From Flavobacterium aerium (GTDB taxonomy: Bacteria; Bacteroidota; Bacteroidia; Flavobacteriales; Flavobacteriaceae), in the NCBI RefSeq assembly GCF_030766725.1, contig NZ_JARQWR010000005.1, positions 62,001 through 126,000 of the forward strand: a stretch of DNA of 64,000 bases, written 5' to 3'. Of this stretch, positions 26,502-35,554 are shown one piece after another. The number at the start of each line of letters is the position of its first letter. Within the stretch, counting starts at the first letter, position 1. A program made the position numbers and the translations under genes. The notes under the pieces are model-generated. The model saw only the letters and a program-made list of their open reading frames with translations, did no database searches and had not been told where the DNA came from.

Positions 26502-27494
26502 ATGCTTGAAATTAATCATACATATTCTTTGACGCCAGAATGGCAAAAACCACTAGTGGAGCAATTGGGAGCTGAACTAGTTGACAATAAATTGATTATT
26601 CTTCCTAAAGAAATAGCCGATGGACAAACATTTTTTACCGAAGTAATACCGGGATTATCAGTTGTTATATTGGACATGGTGATGAAGAAGCCAGTTCGGG
26701 TAAAAAGATGTAGGTCAAATCATAGTTTGTATATTATTCATTATGATTTTAGCGATGAAATGAACTTGATTGAAGTACAGAATGAAAAACATAAAATTGG
26801 TTATAAAGCAAATTTAGGCTTAGGTGTGATTGATAATAATATTGATAATGTTTTTTATCCAGCAGTAGGAGAGCGAATTTTTGCTATGCGATTGCTGGTG
26901 TCAAAAGAGTTATTAGGCTCGGCAATTAGTGCAATAAATTCAGCGAATTCCAATAAACGTAAGATACAAAGCGATAAAAATACCTTGTTTTTTTATGACC
27001 ATATCGATAGTAAAAGCAAGATCATTTTACATGAAATAAAGAATAAATCTTTTTTGGATCCGGCGTTCGACTTCTATACCAAAGGAGTAGCATTGAAATT
27101 GTTGGCTAAATTTCTAGATCGATATTCCAATTTGATGCCTATGATGCACCATATATCAGAAAAAGAAATCGATGCATTGAAAATAACAAAAGAATATTTA
27201 CTAGATAATTTATTTAGTGAATTTCCTGGTGTTCAATTTTTAGCGGATAAAGCAGGAATGTCTGTTACGAAATATAAAACTTTGTTTAAAAAAATGTATA
27301 TTGACCCACCAAATATATTTTTTACTAGAGAAAAGATTATTTTAGCACATGAATTACTTAAAAGTGGTAAATTTAACACGTTAACAGATATAGTATACGA
27401 ATTAGGGTATACTGGCTTAAATTATTTCTCTTTGAAGTATTTTGATCATTATGGAAAGAAACCATTAGACGATTTTATAAAAGTCAAGATGTAG
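26502..27494 (+). CDS. AraC family transcriptional regulator (paralog of the upstream gene)
   Basis: The 330-residue protein has the same layout as its neighbour: about 220 residues of unnamed N-terminal domain, then a C-terminal AraC domain (DKAGMSVTKYKTLFKKMY and YELGYTGLNYFSLKYFDHYGKKPLDDF). Shared anchors such as the F-LA-AGMS-KYK-LFKK run show duplication. The recognition helix of the second motif lacks the usual F at one place and ends in a weaker match, so DNA specificity probably differs. Confidence 0.9.
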   Translation: MLEINHTYSLTPEWQKPLVEQLGAELVDNKLIILPKEIADGQTFFTEVIPGLSVVILDMVMKKPVRVKRCRSNHSLYIIHYDFSDEMNLIEVQNEKHKIGYKANLGLGVIDNNIDNVFYPAVGERIFAMRLLVSKELLGSAISAINSANSNKRKIQSDKNTLFFYDHIDSKSKIILHEIKNKSFLDPAFDFYTKGVALKLLAKFLDRYSNLMPMMHHISEKEIDALKITKEYLLDNLFSEFPGVQFLADKAGMSVTKYKTLFKKMYIDPPNIFFTREKIILAHELLKSGKFNTLTDIVYELGYTGLNYFSLKYFDHYGKKPLDDFIKVKM

Positions 27495-27601
27495 TTTTAT
27501 TGCTGTTAAAATTGATACATAAAAATGTTTGGGGAATCATTAATTCAATTTTAATAAGCTTCCAGGGATTAAAATCGTACAGCTTTATGGAGATATAATA
27601 G

Positions 27602-27628
27602 AAAACCCCTTATTTATAAGGGGTTTTT
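27602..27628. terminator. Rho-independent terminator
   Basis: AACCCCTTAT / ATAAGGGGTT (27604-27613 and 27616-27625) with flanking A4 and T5. It lies 107 bases after the AraC pair and could also serve the minus-strand lipoprotein gene. Confidence 0.8.
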
Positions 27629-27715
27629 AATTTTAATTAAGCTTTAAAAGATACTTTTTTGAGTATTTTTTTAGGATATAATATTCTTTATAGGAATAGA
27701 TTTAGAGAGTGATTT

Positions 27716-27952
27716 TTAATCACAAGCCTTTGCTAATTTATCATACCGTTGTTGATTGATTATAGCTTCTTGCATCGAGTTTTCTCCACCAGCGCGAATC
27801 CATAAAATATGTGCATCGTATTCTCTGTTTATTTTTGCTTTTTTTGCTTCACAAGTTAAAGCAGGACTATCATCAGTAGAGCAGGAAAAGAGTAATGCTA
27901 GTGTAAATAGGCATAGTGATTTACTTAAAAAAGATGATTTAAATTGAATCAT
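27716..27952 (-). CDS. Small lipoprotein of unknown function
   Basis: The 78-residue protein has a lipoprotein signal (SLCLFTLALLFSCSTDDS, lipidated Cys at about 24). The mature part has Cys near the start (LTCEAKK) and at the penultimate position (ACD), which may form a disulfide. Short helical proteins of this kind follow a common flavobacterial pattern. No function can be assigned. Confidence 0.65.
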   Translation of the reverse strand: MIQFKSSFLSKSLCLFTLALLFSCSTDDSPALTCEAKKAKINREYDAHILWIRAGGENSMQEAIINQQRYDKLAKACD

Positions 27953-28081
27953 TGTGTGGGATTTAAAATTATAAATTGGATCTGTTTTTATAATTTCTCA
28001 ACACACAAAAATTGTACCATTGGTTTAGGTTTTTTCTCTATTATAATTGATGAGGGTAGTAAATCTAAATTACTTTATGGA

Positions 28082-28303
28082 TTATTTTTGGATTAAAGTC
28101 TGACCTTTTTCAGAAATTGAAACATTACCATTAGAATGGAGATTGATTAATTCTTGATCAAATAAGTAATTACGGACCTTTTCAGCGCTAAAACGATTGT
28201 CGTTTGTAATAGAGGTTACGGTCTCTGCTAATTGTATTTTAGCTCCAGAAGGAAGTCCTTTAAATTGTTGAAGTACTAAATGGGCGATTTTAGCTGTATT
28301 CAT
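28082..28303 (-). CDS. Small hypothetical protein, possibly winged-helix
   Basis: I start at the ATG at 28303 (MNTAKIAHLVLQQFKG), giving 73 residues; the longer frame to 28375 adds a hydrophobic stretch that is probably not translated. The pattern of three helices followed by NLHSNGNVSISEKGQTLIQK, a beta-hairpin then helix, looks like a small winged helix. This is inference from shape; no family is recognised. Confidence 0.55.
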   Translation of the reverse strand: MNTAKIAHLVLQQFKGLPSGAKIQLAETVTSITNDNRFSAEKVRNYLFDQELINLHSNGNVSISEKGQTLIQK

Positions 28304-28438
28304 AGGAATAAAAGTTTTTGATACTATGTTTAACGAATAAATGAAGATGAAAAATACAAAATAAAAGGGTAGCATATCCCTTTCTAATTAAATTAGAAAT
28401 GAAATTTTAAAAAAATATCCAGTAGAAGATTCTGTTTT

Positions 28439-28618
28439 TTATTTTGATCTTGTTTTTTCTTGAAGCAAAAGAGTATCATTTACTTTGTTGTGTAAAACTT
28501 GCATTTTGGAAGATGAAATCAGATGTGAAGATTTGATTCTGTTTTCATTTTCTCGACTTCTGAAAACATAAATAGACAAGCCAGCTAATAATAGGAAAAG
28601 GGCATAAGATTTTCTCAT
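28439..28618 (-). CDS. Very small membrane-anchored protein
   Basis: A 59-residue frame starts MRKSYALFLLLAGLSIYVF, one short hydrophobic helix (residues 5-19) followed by a charged R/E/N-rich tail (RSRENENRIKSS). Too short for usual gene finding. The positive-start, hydrophobic, charged order is that of a real membrane-anchored peptide, and the gene lies in line with other small minus-strand genes. Confidence 0.4.
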   Translation of the reverse strand: MRKSYALFLLLAGLSIYVFRSRENENRIKSSHLISSSKMQVLHNKVNDTLLLQEKTRSK

Positions 28619-29016
28619 GGTAGTTTTATATCATAGGGTTAGGGCATTTTTAGAGGATAAAATGCAAAAATTTTAATATTTTATTTGTAGGGATTATTTT
28701 GTAAATATAGTATTTTATAATTCAAATAAAAACGAGTGTTTATACCTGTTTTTTAAGAGTTGCTATAATTTAAGATAGCAATACCTCTAGTGAGTTTTAC
28801 CGAAATTTCTTTCCTTACACTATAAAAAGCGATGTTTTTTGTTACGATTCTAAACTAAAATAATTAGGGCATACTGTTATGTAGAATAATTTTATAAAAT
28901 AACATTATATGGTTATTATGTTATTATTTATCATAAATGATTTTTTATTTATATAAATTATGTTAAAATAATATTAAATAGTGTAGATTTATTGCTTAAC
29001 ACAAAATCCCTATACT
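28619..29016. other. 398-base AT-rich intergenic region
   Basis: No gene is seen. AATAACAT / ATGTTATT (28898-28905 and 28918-28925) is a perfect 8-bp inverted repeat about 90 bases before the secreted-protein gene, a possible regulatory palindrome or chance in AT-rich DNA. Confidence 0.4.
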
Positions 29017-30672
29017 ATGATTAAAAAATTATTTTATTGCTTACTCATTTCCGGAATGAGTATGAATTTTGCAAACGCTCAAATAATTGAGAATTTTGAA
29101 TCTGGATTATCAACAGGTAATACATTAGATTATCGAAATCAAAATTTGACCCCTTTCAGTATTTTGAATTGCCAAATTGGGACATCATTTGGTAGTTTGT
29201 ATTATCCTAATTTTAGTAGTTATGATAATGCAAGTGAAAAAGCGAGTATTGTTTCGGTTGGAAACTATGATCCTATTTTAGCAAGTTATGGCATTCAAAA
29301 AGACGTAGTGCCCCCAAATGGAGGAAAGTTTGCTATTCGATTGAATGACGTAGTAAGCGGTTATCAGGATATTACTGCTTTTGAAAAAGTAGTAAATCTT
29401 GCTCCAAGAAATGTTAGTTTTAATTATATGTCAATTTTTGATTCAGGACATATTGCAGATTTGGAACATCAAACATTTTTTACTTTTAGAGTATTAGATC
29501 AAAACCGTAATGTAATTTCTGGTACACAATATTGTTTAGTAGCTGACCCTGCAAATTCAACGTTGATAAACCAAAATAACCATTTATTCTATACGGACGG
29601 ATGGTTGTGTCATTCTGTAACTATCCCTAAAATTTATGTTGGTAAAAAAGTAATACTTCAATTTATTGCAGCCGATTGTGGTGCAGGTAAAGATAGAGGG
29701 ATAACTTATATCGATAATATTGTAGGAGAGAAAGAATGTACTCCTATGCCTATAGGTAGTATAAAATTAGTTCCAATAGAAAATAATTGTGCTCCAAAAG
29801 AAAAAGTACAAGTTTGTGGAACATTTGAAGTGCCAGGAGATAATACATTGACTAACCTTGAGTTGGAAGTATTACATAATGGTAATGTTGTGACTTTAGC
29901 ACCAGGAGATGTAAATATTGATAATCTTGATGCAACCTCATTTTGTTTTAACGTCTATTTTAATTCAACGACACTTCCACCAACTGGGACGTATGAATTT
30001 AGAGTAAAAGCGACTTATGTGTCTAATAGTACCGGACAAACTTTTGAAGTCATCGCACAATCCACCAATCCAGGTGCAGATGTTTCATTTGGAGGAACAG
30101 TAAACTATTATTTTGATAATGATGTTTTACATTGGGATAATTTTGGAGGACCATACATTATAGAATTAAGAGGTGGTGATTATTGCTGTCCAGGATCTAC
30201 AGCAAATGCACATGCCGAAGGATTAACGACAACTGTAGTAGTAAATGACAACTTTATCAATGGATACGAATTGATTCAAGCGATTGGTTCAAAATGTCTA
30301 CAATGGAGAATTAAATTGCCATGTGGAGAAGCTTGGTCTGATTGGTGTTGTATGGCATCATATTATCCATCTTCAGGGCCACACATGCCTATTGGAGATA
30401 ATTTCAATGTAGGTTGTAGTCCAGAAGGACAAGTAAATAATAAACCAGCTCAGCTTCTTGTAGTATATCCAAACCCAACATCTAGTTTTGTTCATATCAT
30501 CAATTCAAACAGTATGAATTTTGATTTATATGATTATAACAATAATTTGGTGTTCTCTAAGAAAGTAAAAGCAATAGAAAGAGATGTGGAATTAGACATC
30601 ACCCATCTTAAAGCAGGTGTTTATATTCTTAAAACAGATAATAAGCAAACAGTTAAAATCATGAAGAAATAA
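29017..30672 (+). CDS. Secreted protein with type IX secretion C-terminal sorting domain
   Basis: The 551-residue protein starts with a signal peptide (MIKKLFYCLLISGMSMNFANAQ). The body carries a jelly-roll-like first part (about 25-240, ending in YIDNIVGEKEC) and Cys-rich middle sections (PMPIGS...NNCAPKEKVQVCG and GGDYCCPGS). Residues about 478-551 are a Por/T9SS type A sorting domain: YPNPTSSFVHI, DLYDYNNNLVFSK, DITHLKAGVYILK and the basic end KIMKK. It should cross the outer membrane through T9SS and be attached or released. No enzymatic motif is visible; a surface-binding role is only a guess. Confidence 0.9.
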   Translation: MIKKLFYCLLISGMSMNFANAQIIENFESGLSTGNTLDYRNQNLTPFSILNCQIGTSFGSLYYPNFSSYDNASEKASIVSVGNYDPILASYGIQKDVVPPNGGKFAIRLNDVVSGYQDITAFEKVVNLAPRNVSFNYMSIFDSGHIADLEHQTFFTFRVLDQNRNVISGTQYCLVADPANSTLINQNNHLFYTDGWLCHSVTIPKIYVGKKVILQFIAADCGAGKDRGITYIDNIVGEKECTPMPIGSIKLVPIENNCAPKEKVQVCGTFEVPGDNTLTNLELEVLHNGNVVTLAPGDVNIDNLDATSFCFNVYFNSTTLPPTGTYEFRVKATYVSNSTGQTFEVIAQSTNPGADVSFGGTVNYYFDNDVLHWDNFGGPYIIELRGGDYCCPGSTANAHAEGLTTTVVVNDNFINGYELIQAIGSKCLQWRIKLPCGEAWSDWCCMASYYPSSGPHMPIGDNFNVGCSPEGQVNNKPAQLLVVYPNPTSSFVHIINSNSMNFDLYDYNNNLVFSKKVKAIERDVELDITHLKAGVYILKTDNKQTVKIMKK

Positions 30673-30682
30673 TAAAAGAAAA

Positions 30683-30707
30683 AGGAGCTGAGAAGCTCCT
30701 TTTTTTA
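30683..30707. terminator. Bidirectional rho-independent terminator
   Basis: AGGAGCT-GAGA-AGCTCCT (30683-30700) flanked by A and T7 runs, between the convergent T9SS gene and a lipoprotein gene. Confidence 0.8.
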
Positions 30708-30722
30708 TGCTGTAATTATTAA

Positions 30723-31193
30723 TTAAGGTTTATATTCTGTCGATTTCACGCCAATTACATCATAGTGTTCCTTTTTGACAAGACTATTGGCTTTTTCACG
30801 AACCAATATTGAATAAGAAAATCTTTTTACAGAATCATTTTTGTTATGCGCATTAAAGCCAATAGTGATCAGCCATTTATTGGAAAGCGTATCCCTCATC
30901 TTTTCAAAAACATCATTTTTCATATTCCTATATTTATAGGGATAATCGCGACGAACTTTAACGATTCTATTGCTGTCATCAATGTACTGTATTGTAGATG
31001 GATTGATAAAGCTCGTATTGAGGTATCGCTTAGCCATTTTAAAAATAGCTGTTGAATCTGTGGTGGTTACCTGTTGTTTATCATTAGATGGGTTAGAATC
31101 GCTTTGAGGATCTATTTTTTTACATCCAGTGAAAATTAAAACAGATAGAATTAATACGACTTTAAAAGGTAATATAAATACAGATTTTTTCAT
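30723..31193 (-). CDS. Putative lipoprotein, paralog of the next gene
   Basis: The 156-residue protein has a lipoprotein signal (LILSVLIFTGCKK, Cys near residue 24). The mature domain (about 50-156) contains INPSTIQYIDDSNRI, DYPYKYRNMKNDVFEKM and FSYSILVREKANSL. The same order appears in the upstream paralog. Function is not known; the shared strand pattern suggests a small periplasmic beta-domain. Confidence 0.7.
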   Translation of the reverse strand: MKKSVFILPFKVVLILSVLIFTGCKKIDPQSDSNPSNDKQQVTTTDSTAIFKMAKRYLNTSFINPSTIQYIDDSNRIVKVRRDYPYKYRNMKNDVFEKMRDTLSNKWLITIGFNAHNKNDSVKRFSYSILVREKANSLVKKEHYDVIGVKSTEYKP

Positions 31194-31285
31194 AACTAGA
31201 TCTTTTGGATAGAGTTATAAAGTTATTTTATTTTTCTTGAATATGAAATAGAATGACCTTTATTTAAAGCGATGTAAAGTTAGGA

Positions 31286-31738
31286 CTAACGTTCTAGTAC
31301 CTTAACACCAATTACTTCATATTGACCTCTTTTACTTTTTAAAGCATCTCCATTTTCGCGGACTAAAACTGAGTAAGAGTATCTTTTTGTTTCACCACTT
31401 TTATTTGGCCCATCTACGTCAATATAGGCAACCCATTTTTTTGAAGTAACGTCTTTTATATTTTTAAATTCATCTTTTGTAGTGAATCGGCTCATGTATG
31501 GATAATTTGCATCTACTTCTGACACTAGATCATTGTCAAGGTATTGAATTGCAGCAGCGTTCGAAAAATCTTTTGCGATGTATTTCTTTGCTACACTCAT
31601 GATGTCATTGTTTTGAACGACTTCATTAGTCATGATAGAGATGTCCTTGTTAGAAATCATTTTTTCACTAGAAGGTTCAGTGAATAATAAGCTGAAAAAT
31701 AAAAACTTAATGGCAAATAATGGTAATAATTGAATCAT
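31286..31738 (-). CDS. Exported protein, paralog of the downstream gene
   Basis: The 150-residue protein has a hydrophobic N terminus (LLPLFAIKFLFFSLLFTEPSS) but, unlike its paralog, no lipobox Cys. Shared core: NAAAIQYLDNDLVSEVDANYPYMSRF, KKWVAYIDVDGPN, YSYSVLVRENGDAL and YEVIGVK. The pair is a tandem duplication with a change of anchoring. Function is unknown. Confidence 0.7.
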   Translation of the reverse strand: MIQLLPLFAIKFLFFSLLFTEPSSEKMISNKDISIMTNEVVQNNDIMSVAKKYIAKDFSNAAAIQYLDNDLVSEVDANYPYMSRFTTKDEFKNIKDVTSKKWVAYIDVDGPNKSGETKRYSYSVLVRENGDALKSKRGQYEVIGVKVLER

Positions 31739-31880
31739 ATGGTATTTAGATTATGGGTTTTTTGGATTCTAAATATATATAAACTTTTTGAGACACAATA
31801 ATTATCGTTGTTATAAGTGAGATATTTTAGAGTTAATGTTTTTAATTTCAGTTGATTGTAGGTGTTGTTCTAAATAAAAT

Positions 31881-31909
31881 GCCTCTTTAAAACACTGTTT
31901 TAAAGAGGC
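31881..31909 (-). terminator. Terminator after the DoxX-DUF4287 pair
   Basis: GCCTCTTTAAAA / TTTTAAAGAGGC (31881-31892 and 31898-31909) forms a 12-bp stem with a 5-base loop, and on the minus strand is followed by ATTTTATTT. It lies 14 bases beyond the DUF4287 stop. Confidence 0.75.
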
Positions 31910-31922
31910 TTTAGGCTGTATG

Positions 31923-32141
31923 TTATTCTCTTTTTCCTTTAAGAAAAGCATAGACAGCCATCGCATGGCCATGCCCTAGGGTATAATCTTCTTTGAGCCA
32001 GTCTGTAATTTGAGTAGCTTTTACATCTTTTTTAATTTCTCCATTTTCGATGAAACCTTTCTGTTCTGCTAAGGATTGAAAATCGGCAGTGGTTTTACCA
32101 GTTTTGGCTTTGATATTATCTAAGTAAGCTTGAAAAGACAT
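31923..32141 (-). CDS. DUF4287 domain protein
   Basis: The 72-residue cytoplasmic protein matches the DUF4287 pattern: FQAYLDNIKAKTGKTTADFQSLAEQKG at the N terminus and LGHGHAMAVYAFLKG near the end. Function is unknown. It lies 11 bases downstream of DoxX on the same strand, so the two are co-transcribed. Confidence 0.85.
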   Translation of the reverse strand: MSFQAYLDNIKAKTGKTTADFQSLAEQKGFIENGEIKKDVKATQITDWLKEDYTLGHGHAMAVYAFLKGKRE

Positions 32142-32152
32142 ATTCTTATGTT

Positions 32153-32533
32153 TTAAAGTTTTACAGCATTTATTTTATGATAATAAATATAGGAAACCAT
32201 TAGAACGGCTAAAACGATTAATGGAAAAAAACCTTGAAAGTTCAATCCATCTACAGCGAAATGACTAATTGAAGCAAACAAAAAGTCAAATACAAAACCA
32301 GCATAAGCCCATTCTTTTAAACGCTTTGGAACCTGAGGAATTATAAGAGCAATAACACCTAAAATTTTAAAGACTACTAGAGCATCTCCAAAATACATTG
32401 GGTAACCCAAATGACGTATTCCTTCTTTGGCTAATTCTGTATGCCAGGTTAAAGCGGGCATTACGCCTTCAAATAAAAAAATTAAAATTGTTGCGATCCA
32501 AAAGATGATTTGGTTTGATTTAGATGTTTTCAT
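32153..32533 (-). CDS. DoxX family membrane protein
   Basis: The 126-residue protein has four membrane helices (about 10-27, 48-68, 74-92, 97-117) with FEGVMPALTWHTELAKEGIRHLGYP between the first two and YAGFVFDFLFASISHFAVDG in the third, the usual DoxX-like pattern. Proteins of this family are membrane proteins of poorly defined redox role. Confidence 0.82.
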   Translation of the reverse strand: MKTSKSNQIIFWIATILIFLFEGVMPALTWHTELAKEGIRHLGYPMYFGDALVVFKILGVIALIIPQVPKRLKEWAYAGFVFDFLFASISHFAVDGLNFQGFFPLIVLAVLMVSYIYYHKINAVKL

Positions 32534-32864
32534 AAAGCAGGTATTTAAGGGGTTAGAAATTTTATATTAAATTATAATACAAAGATGCTATGAAAAGGAA
32601 TAAATGAACACGTCTGAAAATGACAATTAAAAGGCTGTTTGCGACAAAGTTGGTTTGTAATTCAAGATGTGGCAAATAAGCTACTATAAAAGTATATAAT
32701 TATTTTTATTCTTGACATAGGGTTGTCATTGAGGTCGTATAAATTTGTTGCGTAAACTTTGAGTCAGAATAGTTGTAATTAAGCTTTTGCGGGCATTTTA
32801 TATGTTTTTCCTCAGAAAGATTCAGTTCAAAGAAGATATCAATTGTAGTAAAAAGAAAGAAGAA
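32534..32864. other. 331-base divergent intergenic region
   Basis: It lies between doxX (minus) and the YdeI gene (plus) and has no gene. TGACA / TGTCA (32713-32717 and 32724-32728) is a short inverted repeat. AAACTTTG (32754-32761), identical to the candidate ccoI -7 element, lies about 104 bases before the YdeI start. Confidence 0.4.
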
Positions 32865-33446
32865 ATGGAAAAAACAGATATAGAAACTTTTTGTCCAAGA
32901 AGCCAACAAGAGTGGAGACAATGGCTAGAAGAGAATCATCACTTAAAGCGATCAATTTGGTTGATTTATTATAAAAAGAAATCTAATGTGCCAACGATAA
33001 CATGGAGTGATGCAGTAGATGAGGCACTTTGTTTTGGATGGATAGACAGTACAAAGAAATCGATTGATGATCATACGTTTATGCAGTTTTTCTGTCAGCG
33101 AAAGCCCAATAGTGTTTGGTCCAAGATTAATAAGACAAAAATTGATCGACTAATTACGCATGGACTAATGGCGCCAGCAGGACATAAAAGTATTGATACG
33201 GCAAAACAAAATGGTTCATGGACAATATTAGATGAAGTAGAAGAACTAAAAATCCCTGTTGATTTAGAAATAGAATTCAAAAAAGAAGAAGGCTCAATCG
33301 ACTTTTTTTTAGGACTAAGTAAATCGGCTAGAAAAAGTATTTTGCAATGGCTTGTAATGGCTAAAAGAGAAGAGACCAAACAAAAACGAATTCGTGAAAT
33401 AGTCAAATTGGCTGCGCAAAAACTCAAACCCAAACAATTCCGATAA
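32865..33446 (+). CDS. YdeI/OmpD-associated family protein
   Basis: I start at the ATG at 32865 (MEKTDIETFCPRS), giving 193 residues; an upstream in-frame ATG would add a poorly conserved, basic leader. Family marks are WRQWLEENHHLKRSIWLIYYKKKS, WSDAVDEALCFGWIDSTKKSID and KPNSVWSKINKTKID, then a C-terminal helical part (FFLGLSKSARKSILQWL). The family was linked to bacteriocin protection and to polymyxin response, but its molecular role is not defined. Confidence 0.85.
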   Translation: MEKTDIETFCPRSQQEWRQWLEENHHLKRSIWLIYYKKKSNVPTITWSDAVDEALCFGWIDSTKKSIDDHTFMQFFCQRKPNSVWSKINKTKIDRLITHGLMAPAGHKSIDTAKQNGSWTILDEVEELKIPVDLEIEFKKEEGSIDFFLGLSKSARKSILQWLVMAKREETKQKRIREIVKLAAQKLKPKQFR

Positions 33447-33593
33447 ATAAAGTCTCTTTTTTACAATTGATGGTTAAAGCATTGTATTCTATTACTTTAA
33501 ATAATTCTCTTCAAAATTGTGAATATCTATTTTAGGAATAATGGTTTTGTTTTTTCTTGAAAATCTATCTTTGGCATCCTTAAAAAAAAAGAA

Positions 33594-34157
33594 ATGAGCA
33601 CAACTTGGTACGAATGCAAAGTAAAATACAGAAAAACAGACGAGACTGGAGTACAGAAAATTACAACAGAACCTTATTTAGTAGATGCCTTGTCCTATAC
33701 AGAAGCAGAAAAGAGAATCAATGAAGAAATGTCCGCCTACATTAGTGAAGAGTTCAAAATCACTAACATTAAAGTAGGAAATTATGCAGAGATACATCCC
33801 TTCGAAAACTCAGACCGTTGGTTTAAATCAAAAGTTTCTTTATTAGCATATGATGAAGAAAGCGGTAAAGAACGAAAATCAAATTTGTATATGTTAGTAC
33901 AAGCCAATGATGTAAAAGAAGCGTATGATAATACGAATGTCATTATGAAAGATACTATGGGAGAATATACAATACCTGCTATTTCAGAATCTCCGATTAT
34001 GGATGTTTTTCCATATTTCAGTGGAGAAGAAGGTGAAATGGAAGAATTGGAAAGATTTAATGCGCTTAAAGCATCAAAACCAGAGAAAGAAGAAGAGAAT
34101 GTAGCGTTAGAAGCTATTGCGCTTGAAGCAGAGATGGCAACGGAAGATAATCTTTAA
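33594..34157 (+). CDS. DUF4494 family protein
   Basis: The 187-residue cytoplasmic protein begins TWYECKVKYRKTDETGVQKITTEPYLVDALSYTEAE, the typical start of DUF4494, a family confined mainly to Bacteroidota. The C-terminal third is acidic and low in complexity (EEGEMEELERF, KPEKEEENVAL). Function is unknown. Confidence 0.82.
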   Translation: MSTTWYECKVKYRKTDETGVQKITTEPYLVDALSYTEAEKRINEEMSAYISEEFKITNIKVGNYAEIHPFENSDRWFKSKVSLLAYDEESGKERKSNLYMLVQANDVKEAYDNTNVIMKDTMGEYTIPAISESPIMDVFPYFSGEEGEMEELERFNALKASKPEKEEENVALEAIALEAEMATEDNL

Positions 34158-34251
34158 TATCAGCACCGATTTAATTCTTAAATCATACAATCATAACGAT
34201 ATACATTTGAATTTAATTCAATATTTTTATAACGAAACAATTATATAAAAC

Positions 34252-35121
34252 ATGGCGTCAGGATTTTTTGCAATTTTAGATGATATCGCTGCTTTAATGG
34301 ATGATGTTGCAGTTACAACAAAAGTAGCAACAGGTAAAACAGCAGGGATATTAGGAGATGACTTAGCGGTTAATGCCGAAAAAGCGACAGGCTTCCTATC
34401 CTCACGTGAAATACCAGTTTTATGGGCAATCACAAAAGGCTCTTTGATTAATAAGATTATTATTGTTCCCATTGCATTGCTTCTAAATGTATTTTTCCCA
34501 GTTGCAATAAAAGTAATTCTTGTGTTGGGAGGATTTTATTTAGCCTATGAAGGTGTTGAGAAAATTATTGAATACTTTTTTCACCATTCAAAAGAAGGTG
34601 AGCTCGTTGTTGAGCAAACGGAAGAGAGCAGTAGTGATGTTGAAAAAACGAAAGTAAAATCAGCGATTACTACTGATTTTATCCTTTCAGTTGAAATTGT
34701 AATTATTGCACTAGGGAGTGTTTTAGACCGAAGTTTAACCCTACAGATAATAACAGTTTCAGTGGTAGCTCTTTTGGCAACAATAGGTGTTTATGGAATA
34801 GTTGCCCTAATTGTGAGAATGGACGATGCCGGTTATAAATTGATTAATCGTTATAATAATAAAGGCTTCTTAGCAAAATTAGGGAATGTATTAGTAAAGT
34901 CATTGCCTATTATTATTCGAGTTTTAGCAGTTGTCGGAACAATTGCTCTTATATTAGTTTCTGGTGGAATTTTTGTTCATAATATTGAATTTTTGCACCA
35001 TATATTCCCAGCAGTTCCATCTGTTGTTAAAGAACTAGTAATTGGCTTAGTAGCTGGATTACTTGTAGTGGCTATTTTGACCATTGTTAAAAAAGTAATT
35101 GCACTATTCAAAAAGAGTTAA
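34252..35121 (+). CDS. DUF808 family inner-membrane protein
   Basis: The 289-residue protein has the DUF808 (YedI) start: MASGFFAILDDIAALMDDVAV, then TAGILGDDLAVNAEKATG and several membrane segments (about 75-100, 140-165, 170-190, 215-240, 262-283). Some YedI-like proteins are annotated as transporter-related, but no function is established. A strong terminator follows. Confidence 0.87.
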   Translation: MASGFFAILDDIAALMDDVAVTTKVATGKTAGILGDDLAVNAEKATGFLSSREIPVLWAITKGSLINKIIIVPIALLLNVFFPVAIKVILVLGGFYLAYEGVEKIIEYFFHHSKEGELVVEQTEESSSDVEKTKVKSAITTDFILSVEIVIIALGSVLDRSLTLQIITVSVVALLATIGVYGIVALIVRMDDAGYKLINRYNNKGFLAKLGNVLVKSLPIIIRVLAVVGTIALILVSGGIFVHNIEFLHHIFPAVPSVVKELVIGLVAGLLVVAILTIVKKVIALFKKS

Positions 35122-35164
35122 TGATGACCTCATTCGTAGTGAGGGATATAGGAAATAAGATAAA

Positions 35165-35197
35165 AAAGGGATGATTGAAAAATCATCCCTTTTTTTG
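35165..35197 (+). terminator. Rho-independent terminator
   Basis: AAAGGGATGATT / AATCATCCCTTT (35165-35176 and 35181-35192) with a 4-base loop, followed by a T tract. Confidence 0.88.
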
Positions 35198-35542
35198 TGT
35201 ACAGTTATGGAAGGTTGAGCCAATACCTAATAAAATTACTGCATTTAATTGTCCGATTTTATCTTTTTTTAGAAAAGTAGATTGTTTGATAAGATGAAAC
35301 AAGGTATTTTTTCTTAAAAAACACACATCATTAACTCCATTGAATTCCATTGTTCAATCAATAATCGATTTTTTTTCAATAAAAAAATAAATATTTCGAG
35401 AGGTCTTTTTCGATAGAATTCCCAGCATTGACGGTAGTTCTTTAGTTTGTATAACTATTTGTAATAGAAGCAATTTGACGGATGTTAGTTTGCTGATGGA
35501 TAATTTTAAACGAAATACATAGTATAACAAAGTATTTTGTTT

Positions 35543-35550
35543 TACATTTG
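35543..35550 (+). promoter_or_regulatory. Candidate -7 element of the padR operon (TACATTTG)
   Basis: TACATTTG is a perfect TAnnTTTG match only four bases before the padR ATG. If used, the transcript would start at or very near the start codon (leaderless). A -33 partner is not evident. Confidence 0.4.
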
Positions 35551-35554
35551 AAAA

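Larger units (their letters stand above)
35122..35554. other. 433-base intergenic region
   Basis: It holds the DUF808 terminator (35165-35197) and AT-rich DNA. No other gene is seen. The padR promoter candidate lies at its right end. Confidence 0.5.
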
